From assembly GCA_000722615.1 (NCBI GenBank), contig JOKI01000031.1:137-46822 (forward strand): a stretch of DNA of 46,686 bases, written 5' to 3'. This DNA is from Pseudorhizobium pelagicum. Lineage in GTDB: Bacteria > Pseudomonadota > Alphaproteobacteria > Rhizobiales > Rhizobiaceae. The translations under genes were made by a program, and so were the position numbers. Under the pieces are notes generated by a model. The model saw nothing but the letters and a program-made list of their open reading frames with translations. It was not told where the DNA came from and made no database searches. Shown here piece after piece: positions 18,991 to 27,316 of the stretch (position 1 is the first letter of the stretch; each line of letters opens with the position of its first letter).

Positions 18991-19022
18991 GGACATAAAG
19001 AAGTGTTTATATCTTTATGTCC
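18991..19022 (-). promoter_or_regulatory. Palindromic operator-like site upstream of ahcY
   Basis: Perfect 11-base arms GGACATAAAGA and TCTTTATGTCC flank a 10-base spacer. It lies about 100 bases before the ahcY ATG and just after the ptsH stop, with no T-run, so it is not an intrinsic terminator. On the minus strand a possible -10 (TATAAA, 19006-19011) lies inside the spacer and a weak -35 (CTTAAC, 19028-19033) lies 16 bases upstream, so a bound repressor would block the promoter. An ArsR-family SAH/SAM-responsive regulator of the SahR type is a plausible ligand, by inference. Confidence 0.6.
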
Positions 19023-19028
19023 GGAAGG

Positions 19029-19304
19029 TTAAGCCTCTTCGCCGAACCGGTCGGCAATCAGCTGTTCGAGGGCATCCAGGGCCTCGGTCGCCTGCGGCCC
19101 CGAGGCGCTGACCTCGACGCTGCATCCGGGGCTGGCCGCCAGCATCATCAGTCCCATGATCGACATGCCCCCGACGGTCATGCCGTCCCGGCTGACGGCC
19201 ACCTCCGCCTCGAAGCGGCCGACGGTCTGGACGAATTTCGCGGAAGCACGCGCGTGCAGGCCGCGCTTGTTGATGATGAGGAACTCGCGGGTCAGGGGGG
19301 GCAT
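19029..19304 (-). CDS. ptsH: HPr-family phosphocarrier protein
   Basis: This is a 91-residue HPr-type phosphocarrier. The phospho-acceptor His17 lies in NKRGLHARAS, and the regulatory serine that HprK modifies is present as Ser48 in MSIMGLMML. Downstream of chvI-chvG-hprK-ptsM, it belongs to the permease-less PTS of alphaproteobacteria (PtsP > HPr > EIIA), which signals carbon/nitrogen state rather than importing sugar. The gene is 12 bases after ptsM on the same strand; ahcY follows. Confidence 0.94.
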   Translation of the reverse strand: MPPLTREFLIINKRGLHARASAKFVQTVGRFEAEVAVSRDGMTVGGMSIMGLMMLAASPGCSVEVSASGPQATEALDALEQLIADRFGEEA

Positions 19305-19316
19305 GGTGCTTTCGGG

Positions 19317-19718
19317 TTACTTGCCGCTGAGAACGCGGCTGGCGACATTGATATATTTTCGCCCCGCGTCGGAGGCCTCCGCGAGCGCTCTGTCCATGTC
19401 GTTGTCGCCACGGACGCCAGCGAGCTTGATCAGCATCGGCAGGTTGACGCCGGCGATCACCTCGACGCGGCCGCTGGCCATCACCGAAATCGAAAGGTTG
19501 GATGGCGTGCCGCCGAACATGTCGGTGAGGATGATGACGCCATGGCCGTCGTCGGCCCGCTCGACCGCATCGACAATGTCCTGGCGGCGCTGGTCCATGT
19601 CATCTTCCGGGCCGATGGAGACCGTTTCGATGCATCTCTGCGGTCCGACGACATGCTCGACCGCATGTCGAAACTCCTCAGCCAGCTTGCCATGGGTGAC
19701 AAGCACTACTCCGATCAT
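19317..19718 (-). CDS. ptsM: PTS mannose-type EIIA protein
   Basis: This is a 133-residue EIIA domain of the mannose/fructose family. The phosphorylatable His9 sits in MIGVVLVTHGKLAEEF, and the fold continues with VIILTDMFGGTPSN, a family signature. No EIIB, EIIC or EIID gene is present, so transport is unlikely; in rhizobia this protein acts as a phospho-relay regulator together with HprK and HPr. GGGGGAGTTC precedes the ATG. A 121-base gap separates it from hprK, in which I see no convincing promoter or terminator. Confidence 0.92.
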   Translation of the reverse strand: MIGVVLVTHGKLAEEFRHAVEHVVGPQRCIETVSIGPEDDMDQRRQDIVDAVERADDGHGVIILTDMFGGTPSNLSISVMASGRVEVIAGVNLPMLIKLAGVRGDNDMDRALAEASDAGRKYINVASRVLSGK

Positions 19719-19839
19719 GAACTCCCCCTGCTATGGAAACTTGCGGCCCCTATCGCAATGCACAAAGGCCGTCCAGCGGTGGGACGCCATCTTCGCCATG
19801 TAGCTTTGAAGTGCAAGTCAAAAATACGAGTGGTTCCTT

Positions 19840-20301
19840 TCACAATGTCGTCGGTATACCGATTCGAGGATGAAGTGCCGCGATGGCCGCAAGCGGCTCC
19901 CGGTGGTTGTTGACCAGCAGGAGCTGGGGAAGGGCACCATGCCCGGGAACAGGATAGGTCTGATCCTCAGCCGGCAGCCGTTCGGCTGTACGCGGGTCGA
20001 CCAGAAGGATTGCAAGATGCAGGGGCGCCTCCGGGATGCTCGGGATCGTCGCAATGCCGCTGCCGCGGATCTCGATCAGTCCGGCGATGGCCGCCGGCCG
20101 GATGGCGACCAGCCTGCCGTTCTGTCGGGAGATGAAGACCTGGTCATCGGCAACGAGCGCGGCGGTCCATCCCGCGCGTCTCGCGGTCGCCAGACACTGC
20201 AGCGCCATCGCCGACTTGCCGATGCCCGAGGGGCCGACGAACAGCAGGCCTGCCTCGCCGACGACGACGGCCGTGGCATGGATGTTGACCGGGTCAGGCA
20301 T
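19840..20301 (-). CDS. hprK: Short HPr kinase/phosphorylase
   Basis: HprK modifies the regulatory serine of HPr. This 153-residue form is about half the length of the Firmicutes enzyme and lacks its N-terminal domain, as is usual in alphaproteobacteria. It keeps Walker A GPSGIGKS (23-30) and the second signature LIEIRGSGI (near 91-99). The start ATG overlaps the chvG stop by 8 bases, so it is translationally coupled to the acid-sensing kinase. The linkage chvI-chvG-hprK-ptsM-ptsH is conserved in rhizobia and suggests shared control of envelope/acid response and carbon status. Confidence 0.94.
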   Translation of the reverse strand: MPDPVNIHATAVVVGEAGLLFVGPSGIGKSAMALQCLATARRAGWTAALVADDQVFISRQNGRLVAIRPAAIAGLIEIRGSGIATIPSIPEAPLHLAILLVDPRTAERLPAEDQTYPVPGHGALPQLLLVNNHREPLAAIAALHPRIGIPTTL

Positions 20302-22090
20302 CGGCGCGGCCTGCGGGCGGCAGCGACAGCGTGAACCGGGCGCCGGTGATCTCGCCTGTCTTCGGCTCGATGATGTTCTCGGCCCTCAGCGTGCCGCCGT
20401 GGGCTTCGGCGATCTGCCGGCTGATCGAAAGGCCGAGGCCGGAGTTCTGGCCGAAGCTCTCGCCTTCCGGCCTGTCGGTGTAGAAGCGTTCGAAGATCCG
20501 GTCGATGTCTTCGGCCTGGATGCCGGGCCCGTTGTCATCCACCTGGACGTTGATGCGACCGCGGGAATGGTAGAGCCGGATGAGGATGTGCCCGCCCTGT
20601 TCCGGCACGAAGGACCGGGCATTCTCGATGAGGTTGGTGACGATCTGTCCCAGCCGGAGATCGTGGCCGTTGACGATGAAGGAGGCCTTTCCGGCCGATT
20701 TCGTGTCGATGCTGAGCTCGATCTCCATCGGTTTGCGGCCGCTGCGGATCTGGCGGGAAATGTCGACCATGTTGCGCAGCAGAACCTGCATGTCGATCGG
20801 CGCGGCGTCCGAGCGAGCGAGTTCCGCATCGAGCCGAGAGGCGTCGGAAATGTCGCTGATCAGCCGGTCGAGCCGGCGCACATCGTGGAAGATGATCTCC
20901 GTCAGTCTCTGCTTTGATTCTTCCGTTTTCGCCAGCGGCAGGGTCTCTACCGCGCTGCGCAGCGAGGTGAGCGGGTTCTTGAGCTCGTGGCTGACGTCGG
21001 CGGCGAAGCTCTCGATCGCATCGATCCGGTCGTAGAGCGCGGTCGTCATTTCGCGAAGGGCAATCGACAGGTTGCCGATCTCGTCCTGGCGGTAGGCGAA
21101 ATCCGGGATTTCCTCACGCTGCTTGGCGCCGCGCCGCACGCGGATGGCGGCGGCCGCAAGCCGGCGGAGCGGATTGGCGATGGTGGATGACAGAAGCAGC
21201 GACAGCAGGATGTTGACGAGCGTCGCAACACCGAACACCCGCATGATCGCAAGCCGTTCGGCATGGACGATCTTGTCGATGTCACCCGCCTGCGTGGACA
21301 GGAGCAGGACCCCCAGCACCGCCCGGAACCGCTGCACGGGAACCGCGACCGAGACGATCAGCTCGCCCCGATCGGTGATGCGCACGACCGCACCACGCAC
21401 GCCCGTCAGTGCATTCATCACCTCGGGGTAGATGGAGCCATCGCCGCCGGGCGCTTCCTTGTAGAGGGGCAGGTTGCTCTGCTGCAGCATGCGGTTGAAC
21501 AGGCCGACGAACCAGTCGCCCCAGCTCGTCGTTTCCTGTTCGACCGGCGGCAGATCGTAGCGCAGCACCTGGCCGCGGGAATAGAGGTGGCGGGAATCGA
21601 GCAGCATGTTGGCGTCCGCATCGAACAGCCGGGCCCGGGTGCGTGTCGGGGAAATCAGTCGCCGGAGCACCGGTGCGACACGGTCCGGATCGATCGGAAA
21701 ATCGAGATCCTCGTCATTGGGGACGGGCGTGATGCTTTGCCCGGCCTGCAGCTCGAGCAGCTTCTCCGGATCGATCGTGATCGAATTGGTGTCGACCGAA
21801 GCGGATGCCGAGATGGCGCCGGCGATGATCTCGCCCTGCGTCAGCAGGCTTTCGACGCGGGCGTCGATCAGTCCCTCGCGAAACTGGTTGAGATAGAGGA
21901 TGCCGCCGACCAGCACCACGGTCGCCGCAATGTTGAAGAACAGGATCCGGCGGGTGAGGCTGGAGAAGACGGCATGGCCGAACACCCTGCGGATCATGGT
22001 GAAGGGATGAGACCAGACTCGTCCGGACGCGCGCTGCCCGTCTTCGCCCATCCCATCGGCAATGTCATCTTCAAGCAGTCGATCTGCCAC
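20294..22090 (-). CDS. chvG: Sensor histidine kinase ChvG (ExoS-like)
   Basis: ChvG is the membrane kinase of the ChvG-ChvI system (ExoS-ChvI in Sinorhizobium) that responds to acid and envelope change. The 598-residue product has two membrane helices (about 51-67 and 284-305) around a periplasmic domain, then HAMP-like sequence, the H-box FAADVSHELKNPL (His368) and ATPase motifs NARSFVPE, DNGPGI and NSGLGLSI. The longer frame to 22189 is rejected: GTG 22090 has AAAGGA upstream and gives the usual length of about 595. chvI lies 70 bases upstream; in rhizobia ExoR is the periplasmic inhibitor, not encoded here. Confidence 0.94.
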   Translation of the reverse strand: MADRLLEDDIADGMGEDGQRASGRVWSHPFTMIRRVFGHAVFSSLTRRILFFNIAATVVLVGGILYLNQFREGLIDARVESLLTQGEIIAGAISASASVDTNSITIDPEKLLELQAGQSITPVPNDEDLDFPIDPDRVAPVLRRLISPTRTRARLFDADANMLLDSRHLYSRGQVLRYDLPPVEQETTSWGDWFVGLFNRMLQQSNLPLYKEAPGGDGSIYPEVMNALTGVRGAVVRITDRGELIVSVAVPVQRFRAVLGVLLLSTQAGDIDKIVHAERLAIMRVFGVATLVNILLSLLLSSTIANPLRRLAAAAIRVRRGAKQREEIPDFAYRQDEIGNLSIALREMTTALYDRIDAIESFAADVSHELKNPLTSLRSAVETLPLAKTEESKQRLTEIIFHDVRRLDRLISDISDASRLDAELARSDAAPIDMQVLLRNMVDISRQIRSGRKPMEIELSIDTKSAGKASFIVNGHDLRLGQIVTNLIENARSFVPEQGGHILIRLYHSRGRINVQVDDNGPGIQAEDIDRIFERFYTDRPEGESFGQNSGLGLSISRQIAEAHGGTLRAENIIEPKTGEITGARFTLSLPPAGRADA

Positions 22091-22160
22091 CAATAGTCCT
22101 TTCGCAGGACCGGCCGCGCCCCTCCGGGCGCTCGCTCTCCTGTCGGCCGTGCCGACCTGC

Positions 22161-22886
22161 CTACGCCGCTTCCCGGAAGCGGTAGCCAACCCCGTAGAGC
22201 GTTTCGATCATATCGAAGTCCACGTCAACCATCTTGAATTTCTTGCGCAGGCGCTTGATGTGGCTGTCGATCGTGCGGTCGTCCACATAGACCTGCTCGT
22301 CGTAGGCGGCATCCATCAGCGCGTCACGGCTCTTCACCACGCCAGGCCGCTGGGCAAGCGAGTGGAGGATCAGGAATTCCGTCACCGTCAGGGTCACAGG
22401 TTCACCCTTCCAGGTGCAGGTGTGCCGCTCCTGGTCCATTGCCAGCTGCCCGCGATCGAGGGTTCTCGCCTGCTGGGCGTCGCTTGCCGCCTTGGCACCC
22501 GTGCCGGAGCCCTGGGTTTCGCGGGCGCTGGCGCGTCTCAGGATCGCCTTGACGCGCTCCACCAGCAGCCGTTGTGAGAACGGCTTGGTGATGAAGTCAT
22601 CGGCGCCCATCTTCAGGCCGAACAACTCGTCGATCTCCTCGTCCTTCGACGTCAGGAAGATCACCGGGATGTCCGATTTCTGCCGTAGCCGGCGCAGGAG
22701 TTCCATTCCGTCCATGCGCGGCATCTTGATGTCGAAGATCGCCAGTTGCGGCGGCCGTCCCAAGAGGCCGTCAAGTGCGGACGCACCATCGGTATATGTC
22801 TCGACCTTGTAGCCTTCTGCTTCAAGCGCGATCGATACCGAAGTGAGAATGTTGCGATCGTCGTCCACGAGCGCGATTGTCTGCAT
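22161..22886 (-). CDS. chvI: Response regulator ChvI
   Basis: ChvI is an OmpR-type regulator phosphorylated by ChvG. The 241-residue product starts [13 protein letters not shown], has phospho-acceptor Asp52 in [12 protein letters not shown], the conserved Thr/Lys in FLTSKDEE and DDFITKPFS, and a C-terminal winged helix ending [15 protein letters not shown] and [11 protein letters not shown] 22886 gives the family length and has GGAGAGC before it; the frame is open a further 36 codons. In Agrobacterium and Sinorhizobium this regulator controls virulence/symbiosis and exopolysaccharide genes. It is divergent from pckA, as is typical in rhizobia. Confidence 0.95.
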   Translation of the reverse strand: MQTIALVDDDRNILTSVSIALEAEGYKVETYTDGASALDGLLGRPPQLAIFDIKMPRMDGMELLRRLRQKSDIPVIFLTSKDEEIDELFGLKMGADDFITKPFSQRLLVERVKAILRRASARETQGSGTGAKAASDAQQARTLDRGQLAMDQERHTCTWKGEPVTLTVTEFLILHSLAQRPGVVKSRDALMDAAYDEQVYVDDRTIDSHIKRLRKKFKMVDVDFDMIETLYGVGYRFREAA

Positions 22887-23071
22887 GCTCTCCGTCTCCA
22901 TCACCATCTCTGCGCATCTCCTGGAATGTCCCCAGCCAGGTCCGGCGAATGCCGAAGCGCGTTGTGAGTCTAAAGGTGGAACAAATTGTGGCAAAGATAG
23001 AGGCTCTGCCGCCGATTACAACGACAACGCGCCCCGGCTCCACTTGTTCGACTTTGCAAACTAAAAAAGAC

Positions 23072-23087
23072 ACTAAACCGATTTAAA
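23072..23087 (+). promoter_or_regulatory. Upstream LacI-type operator-like site of pckA
   Basis: The sequence ACTAAACCGATTTAAA is centred on CG. Its right half matches a perfect TTTAAATCGATTTAAA palindrome and its left half is degenerate. It is centred 30 bases from the second site. By memory, the Sinorhizobium LacI-family regulator PckR acts on a palindrome of this type at pckA; the match is inferred, not tested. Confidence 0.55.
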
Positions 23088-23101
23088 TAGGAATAGATTT
23101 T

Positions 23102-23117
23102 TTTAAATCGATTAATA
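23102..23117 (+). promoter_or_regulatory. Promoter-proximal LacI-type operator-like site of pckA
   Basis: The sequence TTTAAATCGATTAATA agrees with the ideal palindrome TTTAAATCGATTTAAA at 14 of 16 positions, with the left half perfect. It ends 2 bases before the predicted -35 of pckA, a position suited to contact between an activator and RNA polymerase. Confidence 0.6.
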
Positions 23118-23119
23118 TA

Positions 23120-23148
23120 TTGATATCATTGCGTTATTGTCGCTATCT
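23120..23148 (+). promoter_or_regulatory. Predicted sigma-70 promoter of pckA
   Basis: TTGATA at 23120-23125 and CTATCT at 23143-23148 are separated by 17 bases and resemble the rhizobial consensus CTTGAC-N17-CTATAT. Transcription would begin near 23155, about 60 bases before the pckA ATG. Confidence 0.6.
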
Positions 23149-23217
23149 GCTCTTGCCCTTTGCATTCGCGGGGGCTAGTTGGTGCAGCAGACCAACGCCA
23201 CGGGAAGGAAGGCGCAT

Positions 23218-24828
23218 ATGCAGGAGCTCGGACTTTACAATCCGTCCAACGGGATTTCGACCATCGGTTTTGCCGATGTCTCCCGCGCCAACTACAACTT
23301 CTCGGAGACGGAACTCTACGAAGAAGCCATTCGCAACCGGGAAGCCGAGGTGACGGCGGATGGTGCCCTGCGCGCCGTCACCGGCCAGCACACCGGCCGT
23401 TCTCCCAAGGACAAGTTCGTGGTGCGCGACGAGACCACGGAAGACGTCATCTGGTGGGACAACAACAAGCCGATGTCTCCGGAGCGCTTCGACGTCCTCC
23501 ACAAGGACATGCTGGCGCATGCGGCCGGCAAGACGCTGTACATCCAGGATCTGATCGGTGGTGCCGATCCGGAAAATGCGCTCCCGACGCGCGTCGTGAC
23601 GGAACTTGCCTGGCATGCGCTGTTCATCCGCAATCTTTTGATCCGGCCGAGCCGGGCGACGCTCGAGACCTTCTCGCAGAAGCTGACGATCATCAACCTG
23701 CCGAGCTTCAAGGCGGATCCGGCCCGGCATGGCTGCCGCACCGAGACTGTGATCGCCTGCGACCTGACGCGCGGCATCGTGCTGATCGGCGGGACCTCCT
23801 ATGCCGGCGAGAACAAGAAGTCGGTCTTCACCGTGCTGAACTACCTGCTGCCCGCAAAGCACGTCATGCCGATGCATTGCTCGGCCAATGTCGGTCCCGC
23901 CGGCGATGCCGCCGTCTTCTTCGGTCTTTCGGGCACGGGCAAGACGACGTTGTCTGCGGATCCGAGCCGTACCCTGATCGGCGACGACGAGCATGGCTGG
24001 GGCGAAAGCGGGATCTTCAATTTCGAGGGCGGCTGCTACGCGAAGGCCATTCGTCTCTCGGCCGAAGCGGAGCCGGAAATCTACGCTGCCACCCGGCGTT
24101 TCGGAACGGTGCTGGAAAACGTGGTCCTCGACGAGAACCGCGTTCCGGATTTCGAGGACGGCTCGCTGACGGAAAACACCCGCAGCGCCTATCCGTTGCA
24201 CTTCATTCCCAATGCCTCGGATACCGGGCTCGCCCCGCATCCGAAGACGATTATCATGCTGACGGCGGATGCCTTCGGGGTCATGCCGCCGATCGCAAGG
24301 CTGACGCCGGAACAGGCCATGTACCACTTCCTGTCCGGCTACACGGCCAAGGTGGCGGGCACGGAAAAGGGTGTCACCGAACCGGAGGCGACCTTCTCCA
24401 CCTGCTTCGGCGCGCCCTTCATGCCGCGTCACCCGGCGGAATACGGCAACCTGCTGCGCGACCTGATCGACCGTCACGGCGTCGATTGCTGGCTCGTCAA
24501 CACCGGCTGGACCGGCGGCGCCTATGGCGTCGGGCGCCGGATGCCGATCAAGGCAACGCGCGCATTGCTGACGGCGGCGCTGACGGGTGACCTCAAGGGC
24601 GCGCAGTTCCGCACCGACCCGAATTTCGGGTTTGCGGTTCCGGTCGCGGTCGACGGCGTCGATTCGGCCATTCTCGACCCGCGCTCCACATGGTCGGACG
24701 GTCATGCCTACGACGCGCAGGCGAAGAAACTGGTCTCGATGTTCATCGCCAACTTCGAGAAGTTCGAGAACCACGTCGACAGCAGGGTGCGCGAAGCAGC
24801 ACCGGTGCTGCTGAGCGTGGCGGAATAA
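23218..24828 (+). CDS. pckA: Phosphoenolpyruvate carboxykinase (ATP)
   Basis: PckA decarboxylates and phosphorylates oxaloacetate to phosphoenolpyruvate, the entry to gluconeogenesis in cells growing on C4-dicarboxylates. The 536-residue product has TGRSPKDKF (near 61), the kinase P-loop [11 protein letters not shown] (near 237) and the metal-binding [11 protein letters not shown] 23218 ([11 protein letters not shown]) is preferred to 23179 because GGAAGGAAGG lies directly upstream and the length matches rhizobial PckA. It is divergent from chvI. The control region has two LacI-type operator-like sites, so dicarboxylate/sugar control is likely. A hairpin terminator follows. Confidence 0.96.
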   Translation: MQELGLYNPSNGISTIGFADVSRANYNFSETELYEEAIRNREAEVTADGALRAVTGQHTGRSPKDKFVVRDETTEDVIWWDNNKPMSPERFDVLHKDMLAHAAGKTLYIQDLIGGADPENALPTRVVTELAWHALFIRNLLIRPSRATLETFSQKLTIINLPSFKADPARHGCRTETVIACDLTRGIVLIGGTSYAGENKKSVFTVLNYLLPAKHVMPMHCSANVGPAGDAAVFFGLSGTGKTTLSADPSRTLIGDDEHGWGESGIFNFEGGCYAKAIRLSAEAEPEIYAATRRFGTVLENVVLDENRVPDFEDGSLTENTRSAYPLHFIPNASDTGLAPHPKTIIMLTADAFGVMPPIARLTPEQAMYHFLSGYTAKVAGTEKGVTEPEATFSTCFGAPFMPRHPAEYGNLLRDLIDRHGVDCWLVNTGWTGGAYGVGRRMPIKATRALLTAALTGDLKGAQFRTDPNFGFAVPVAVDGVDSAILDPRSTWSDGHAYDAQAKKLVSMFIANFEKFENHVDSRVREAAPVLLSVAE

Positions 24829-24854
24829 CGAAGCGGATCACCGATCGAACCATG

Positions 24855-24884
24855 CCGCCGGCTGATGAAGCCGGCGGTTTCCTT
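24855..24884 (+). terminator. Probable intrinsic terminator of pckA
   Basis: A 9-base-pair stem CCGCCGGCT/AGCCGGCGG with a GATGA loop is followed by TTTCCTT. The U-tract is short but the stem is GC-rich and lies 26 bases after the pckA stop. Confidence 0.75.
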
Positions 24885-24923
24885 CCTCCGGCGTTTATGG
24901 GATAGAGACGGCGGAGACGAACC

Positions 24924-25358
24924 ATGGCCAGCAATCCCCTTTACATCAACAGCCGCATCACCATTGCAGGCTGGGAACTGACGGAACAGTTCGTATTGGC
25001 CGGCGGCCCCGGCGGGCAGAACGTCAACAAGGTCTCGACCGCCGTCCAGCTTTTCTTCGATGTCCTCAACTCCCCGTCCTTGCCCGAGCGCCTGAAGGAG
25101 AACATCCCCCGGGTTGCCGGACGGCGGATGTCGAAGGACGGCGTGCTGATGATCGAGGCGAACCGCTTTCGAAGCCAGGATCGAAACCGCGAGGATGCGC
25201 GCGAGCGGCTGAAGGAACTGATCCTCAAGGCCGCGGAGCCGCCGCCGCCGCCGCGCCGGGCGACCAAGCCGACGAAGGGTTCGGTCGAACGCCGCCTGAA
25301 GGCGAAGTCCGGCCGCGCGGTGGTCAAGAAGATGCGCGGCAAGCCGACAGGAGAATAG
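24924..25358 (+). CDS. arfB: Alternative ribosome-rescue factor / peptidyl-tRNA hydrolase ArfB
   Basis: ArfB (YaeJ) frees stalled ribosomes by hydrolysing peptidyl-tRNA. The 144-residue product has the GGQ catalytic motif (30-32) in LAGGPGGQNVNKVSTAV and a basic C-terminal tail (KGSVERRLKAKSGRAVVKK) that enters the empty mRNA channel. The absence of the codon-reading domains of true release factors and the short length identify ArfB. Its stop is 4 bases from the alkB start, so the two probably share an mRNA. Confidence 0.94.
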   Translation: MASNPLYINSRITIAGWELTEQFVLAGGPGGQNVNKVSTAVQLFFDVLNSPSLPERLKENIPRVAGRRMSKDGVLMIEANRFRSQDRNREDARERLKELILKAAEPPPPPRRATKPTKGSVERRLKAKSGRAVVKKMRGKPTGE

Positions 25359-25362
25359 TGAC

Positions 25363-25971
25363 GTGGCCGGCCTCCCGAATGGCGTCAGATACCTGCCCGG
25401 CCGGCTCGACCGGGCGGCACAGGAGCATCTGGTGGACCTTGTCCGCGCCGTCGTCGCGCAGGCCCCGCTCTACGTCCCGGAGATGCCGGGAACCGGCAAG
25501 CCGATGTCCGTGCGCATGACCAACTGCGGATCGCTGGGCTGGGTGACGGACAAGACACGTGGCTACCGGTATCAGGACACCCACCCGGTGACGGAAAAGC
25601 CCTGGCCCCCGATCCCGCAGGAGCTTCTGACGCTCTGGGAAGAGGTGGCGGATTATCCAAGGCCGCCGCAGGCCTGCCTCGTCAACTTCTACTCCGACGA
25701 TGCCCGGATGGGCCTGCATCAGGACAAGGATGAAACGGACCTCGCGGCCCCGGTCCTCTCCATCTCGCTCGGCAATACCTGCCTGTTCCGCGTCGGTGGC
25801 GCGCAGAGGAAGGATCCCACCCGCTCGTTTCGGCTGCAGAGCGGTGACGTCGTCGTCCTCGGCGGCGAGGGCCGGCTCTGCTTCCACGGCGTCGACCGGA
25901 TCTATCCAAGCACGTCAACGCTGCTGAAGCACGGCGGCCGGATCAACCTGACCTTGAGACGCGTGGACTGA
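25363..25971 (+). CDS. alkB: Alpha-ketoglutarate-dependent dioxygenase AlkB
   Basis: AlkB removes methyl groups from 1-methyladenine and 3-methylcytosine in DNA by iron- and 2-oxoglutarate-dependent oxidation. The 202-residue product has the iron triad His119-x-Asp121 (GLHQDKDETD) and His175 (LCFHGVDR), and the 2-oxoglutarate-binding RxNxTxR motif at Arg193-Arg199 (GGRINLTLRR). The start is GTG 25363, directly after arfB, with AGGAG 10-12 bases upstream inside the arfB end. It is convergent with coaA; only a small hairpin without a T-run separates them. Confidence 0.94.
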   Translation: MAGLPNGVRYLPGRLDRAAQEHLVDLVRAVVAQAPLYVPEMPGTGKPMSVRMTNCGSLGWVTDKTRGYRYQDTHPVTEKPWPPIPQELLTLWEEVADYPRPPQACLVNFYSDDARMGLHQDKDETDLAAPVLSISLGNTCLFRVGGAQRKDPTRSFRLQSGDVVVLGGEGRLCFHGVDRIYPSTSTLLKHGGRINLTLRRVD

Positions 25972-25994
25972 GACCGGGTCAGGGATCCTGACGG

Positions 25995-26981
25995 CTAGAG
26001 CTTTCTGAGCGCCACCGTCTCCACCAGATGATTGGAGCCCTTCCGCAGGATCAGGTCTGCGCGCGGGCGGGTCGGCAGGATGTTCTGCCGCAGGTTCTTC
26101 AGATTGATGTTCTCCCACAAGCCTTCGGCGATTGCACGCGCCGCCTCCTCGCCGATGGTGGCGTAGCGGTTGAAGAAGGAGTTGGGGTCCCGGAAGGCCG
26201 TCTGGCGCAGCTTCATGAAGCGTTCCACATACCAGCTGTGGATCAGCGCCTCGTCCGCGTCGATGTAGATCGAGAAATCGAAGAAGTCCGAAACGATCGG
26301 CACAATCTTGCCGTCTGCCGGAAGATCACGTGACTGCAGCACGTTGATCCCCTCGAAGATCAGGATGTCGGGCCGGTCGACGACGGTGTATTCGTCCGGC
26401 AGGACATCATAGGTGAGGTGCGAATAGCGCGGCGCCCGCACATTCGGCTCGCCGGCCTTGATCGCCGACAGGAAACGCAGCAGCGCGCCGATGTCGTAGC
26501 TTTCCGGAAAGCCCTTGCGTTCCATCAGGCCTTCCCGTCGCAAGATGGAATTGGGGTGGAGGAAGCCGTCGGTGGTGATGAGATCGACCTTCGGGCTCGA
26601 CGGCCAGCGCGCCAGAAGCTCCTGCAGGATACGGGCGGTGGTCGACTTGCCGACGGCCACCGAACCGGCAATGCCGATGACGAAGGGCGTCTTCGCCACA
26701 TCCGACATGCTCAGGAAGCGGTTGCGCTGCTGGAAAAGCAGCTGAGAGGCCTCCACATGGGCAGAGAGCAGCCGGGACAGGGAGAGATAGATCCGCCGCA
26801 CCTCCGTCAGGTCGATCGGATCGTCGAGGGAGCGTACCCGCGCCACCTCGTCCGCCGTCAGCGTCAACGGGGTATCTGCGCGGAACCGGGCCCACTGCTC
26901 CGAGGTGAACTGGTGATAGGGCGAATAATTGGCGCTGGACAGCTGGTCCTGGCCTTCAAGGGGTTGCGTCGCCAAGGTCAT
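25995..26981 (-). CDS. coaA: Type I pantothenate kinase
   Basis: CoaA phosphorylates pantothenate, the first and regulated step of coenzyme A synthesis. The 328-residue product has Walker [10 protein letters not shown] (106-114), the segment [15 protein letters not shown], and the IYIDADE stretch of the bacterial type I family. The start overlaps the hisE stop as ATGA, so it is the distal gene of the histidine operon, a common arrangement in rhizobia. The overlap supports co-translation; no functional link between the pathways is needed. Confidence 0.95.
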   Translation of the reverse strand: MTLATQPLEGQDQLSSANYSPYHQFTSEQWARFRADTPLTLTADEVARVRSLDDPIDLTEVRRIYLSLSRLLSAHVEASQLLFQQRNRFLSMSDVAKTPFVIGIAGSVAVGKSTTARILQELLARWPSSPKVDLITTDGFLHPNSILRREGLMERKGFPESYDIGALLRFLSAIKAGEPNVRAPRYSHLTYDVLPDEYTVVDRPDILIFEGINVLQSRDLPADGKIVPIVSDFFDFSIYIDADEALIHSWYVERFMKLRQTAFRDPNSFFNRYATIGEEAARAIAEGLWENINLKNLRQNILPTRPRADLILRKGSNHLVETVALRKL

Positions 26982-27298
26982 GACTGCCGGCTTGCCTTTT
27001 CCTGCAGACCGGATTGCACGGTCCGCCGCTGGAGTTCGTCCATCACATCCTGCAGCGGAATGCCGGCGATCTTCAATACGACCATCAGGTGATAGAGGAG
27101 GTCGGCGCTTTCGCTGACGAGGGCGGCAGGTTCCTGCGAAACGGCAGCGATCACCGTTTCCACGGCTTCTTCGCCCAACTTCTTGGCTGCCTTGGTCTGA
27201 CCGGCAGCGACAAGCTTTGCGGTCCAGGACTGGTCAGGAGACGCTTGCGCCCGGGTCGCGACGATCTGCTCCAGATCGGCCAGGGAAAAATCGCTCAT
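26978..27298 (-). CDS. hisE: Phosphoribosyl-ATP pyrophosphatase
   Basis: HisE hydrolyses phosphoribosyl-ATP to phosphoribosyl-AMP in histidine synthesis. The 106-residue product is a stand-alone HisE (not fused to HisI), with the MazG-like motifs [14 protein letters not shown] and [13 protein letters not shown] that bind metal through acidic residues. It is 18 bases downstream of hisF and overlaps coaA by 4 bases. Confidence 0.95.
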   Translation of the reverse strand: MSDFSLADLEQIVATRAQASPDQSWTAKLVAAGQTKAAKKLGEEAVETVIAAVSQEPAALVSESADLLYHLMVVLKIAGIPLQDVMDELQRRTVQSGLQEKASRQS

Positions 27299-27316
27299 GT
27301 CATGCCTCCGTCGGCG

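Larger units (their letters stand above)
22887..23217. other. Divergent control region between chvI and pckA
   Basis: This 331-base gap carries no gene. Its left two thirds has ordinary composition and should hold the chvI promoter, which I cannot place with confidence. Bases 23060-23150 are strikingly AT-rich for this genome and contain two LacI-type operator-like sites and a sigma-70-like promoter for pckA, listed separately. Confidence 0.7.

Noticed and set aside
18895..19028. SAM- or SAH-type riboswitch before ahcY
   Set aside because: I could not fit the gap to a known SAH or SAM riboswitch core; the only clear structure is the DNA-like palindrome.
19719..19839. Possible promoter for ptsM-ptsH between hprK and ptsM
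   Set aside because: A TTGACT is present on the minus strand, but no acceptable -10 is found at 16-18 bases.
25978..25992. Small hairpin GTCAGG-GAT-CCTGAC between alkB and coaA
   Set aside because: Only 6 base pairs with a 3-base loop and no T-run; too weak to name as a terminator.
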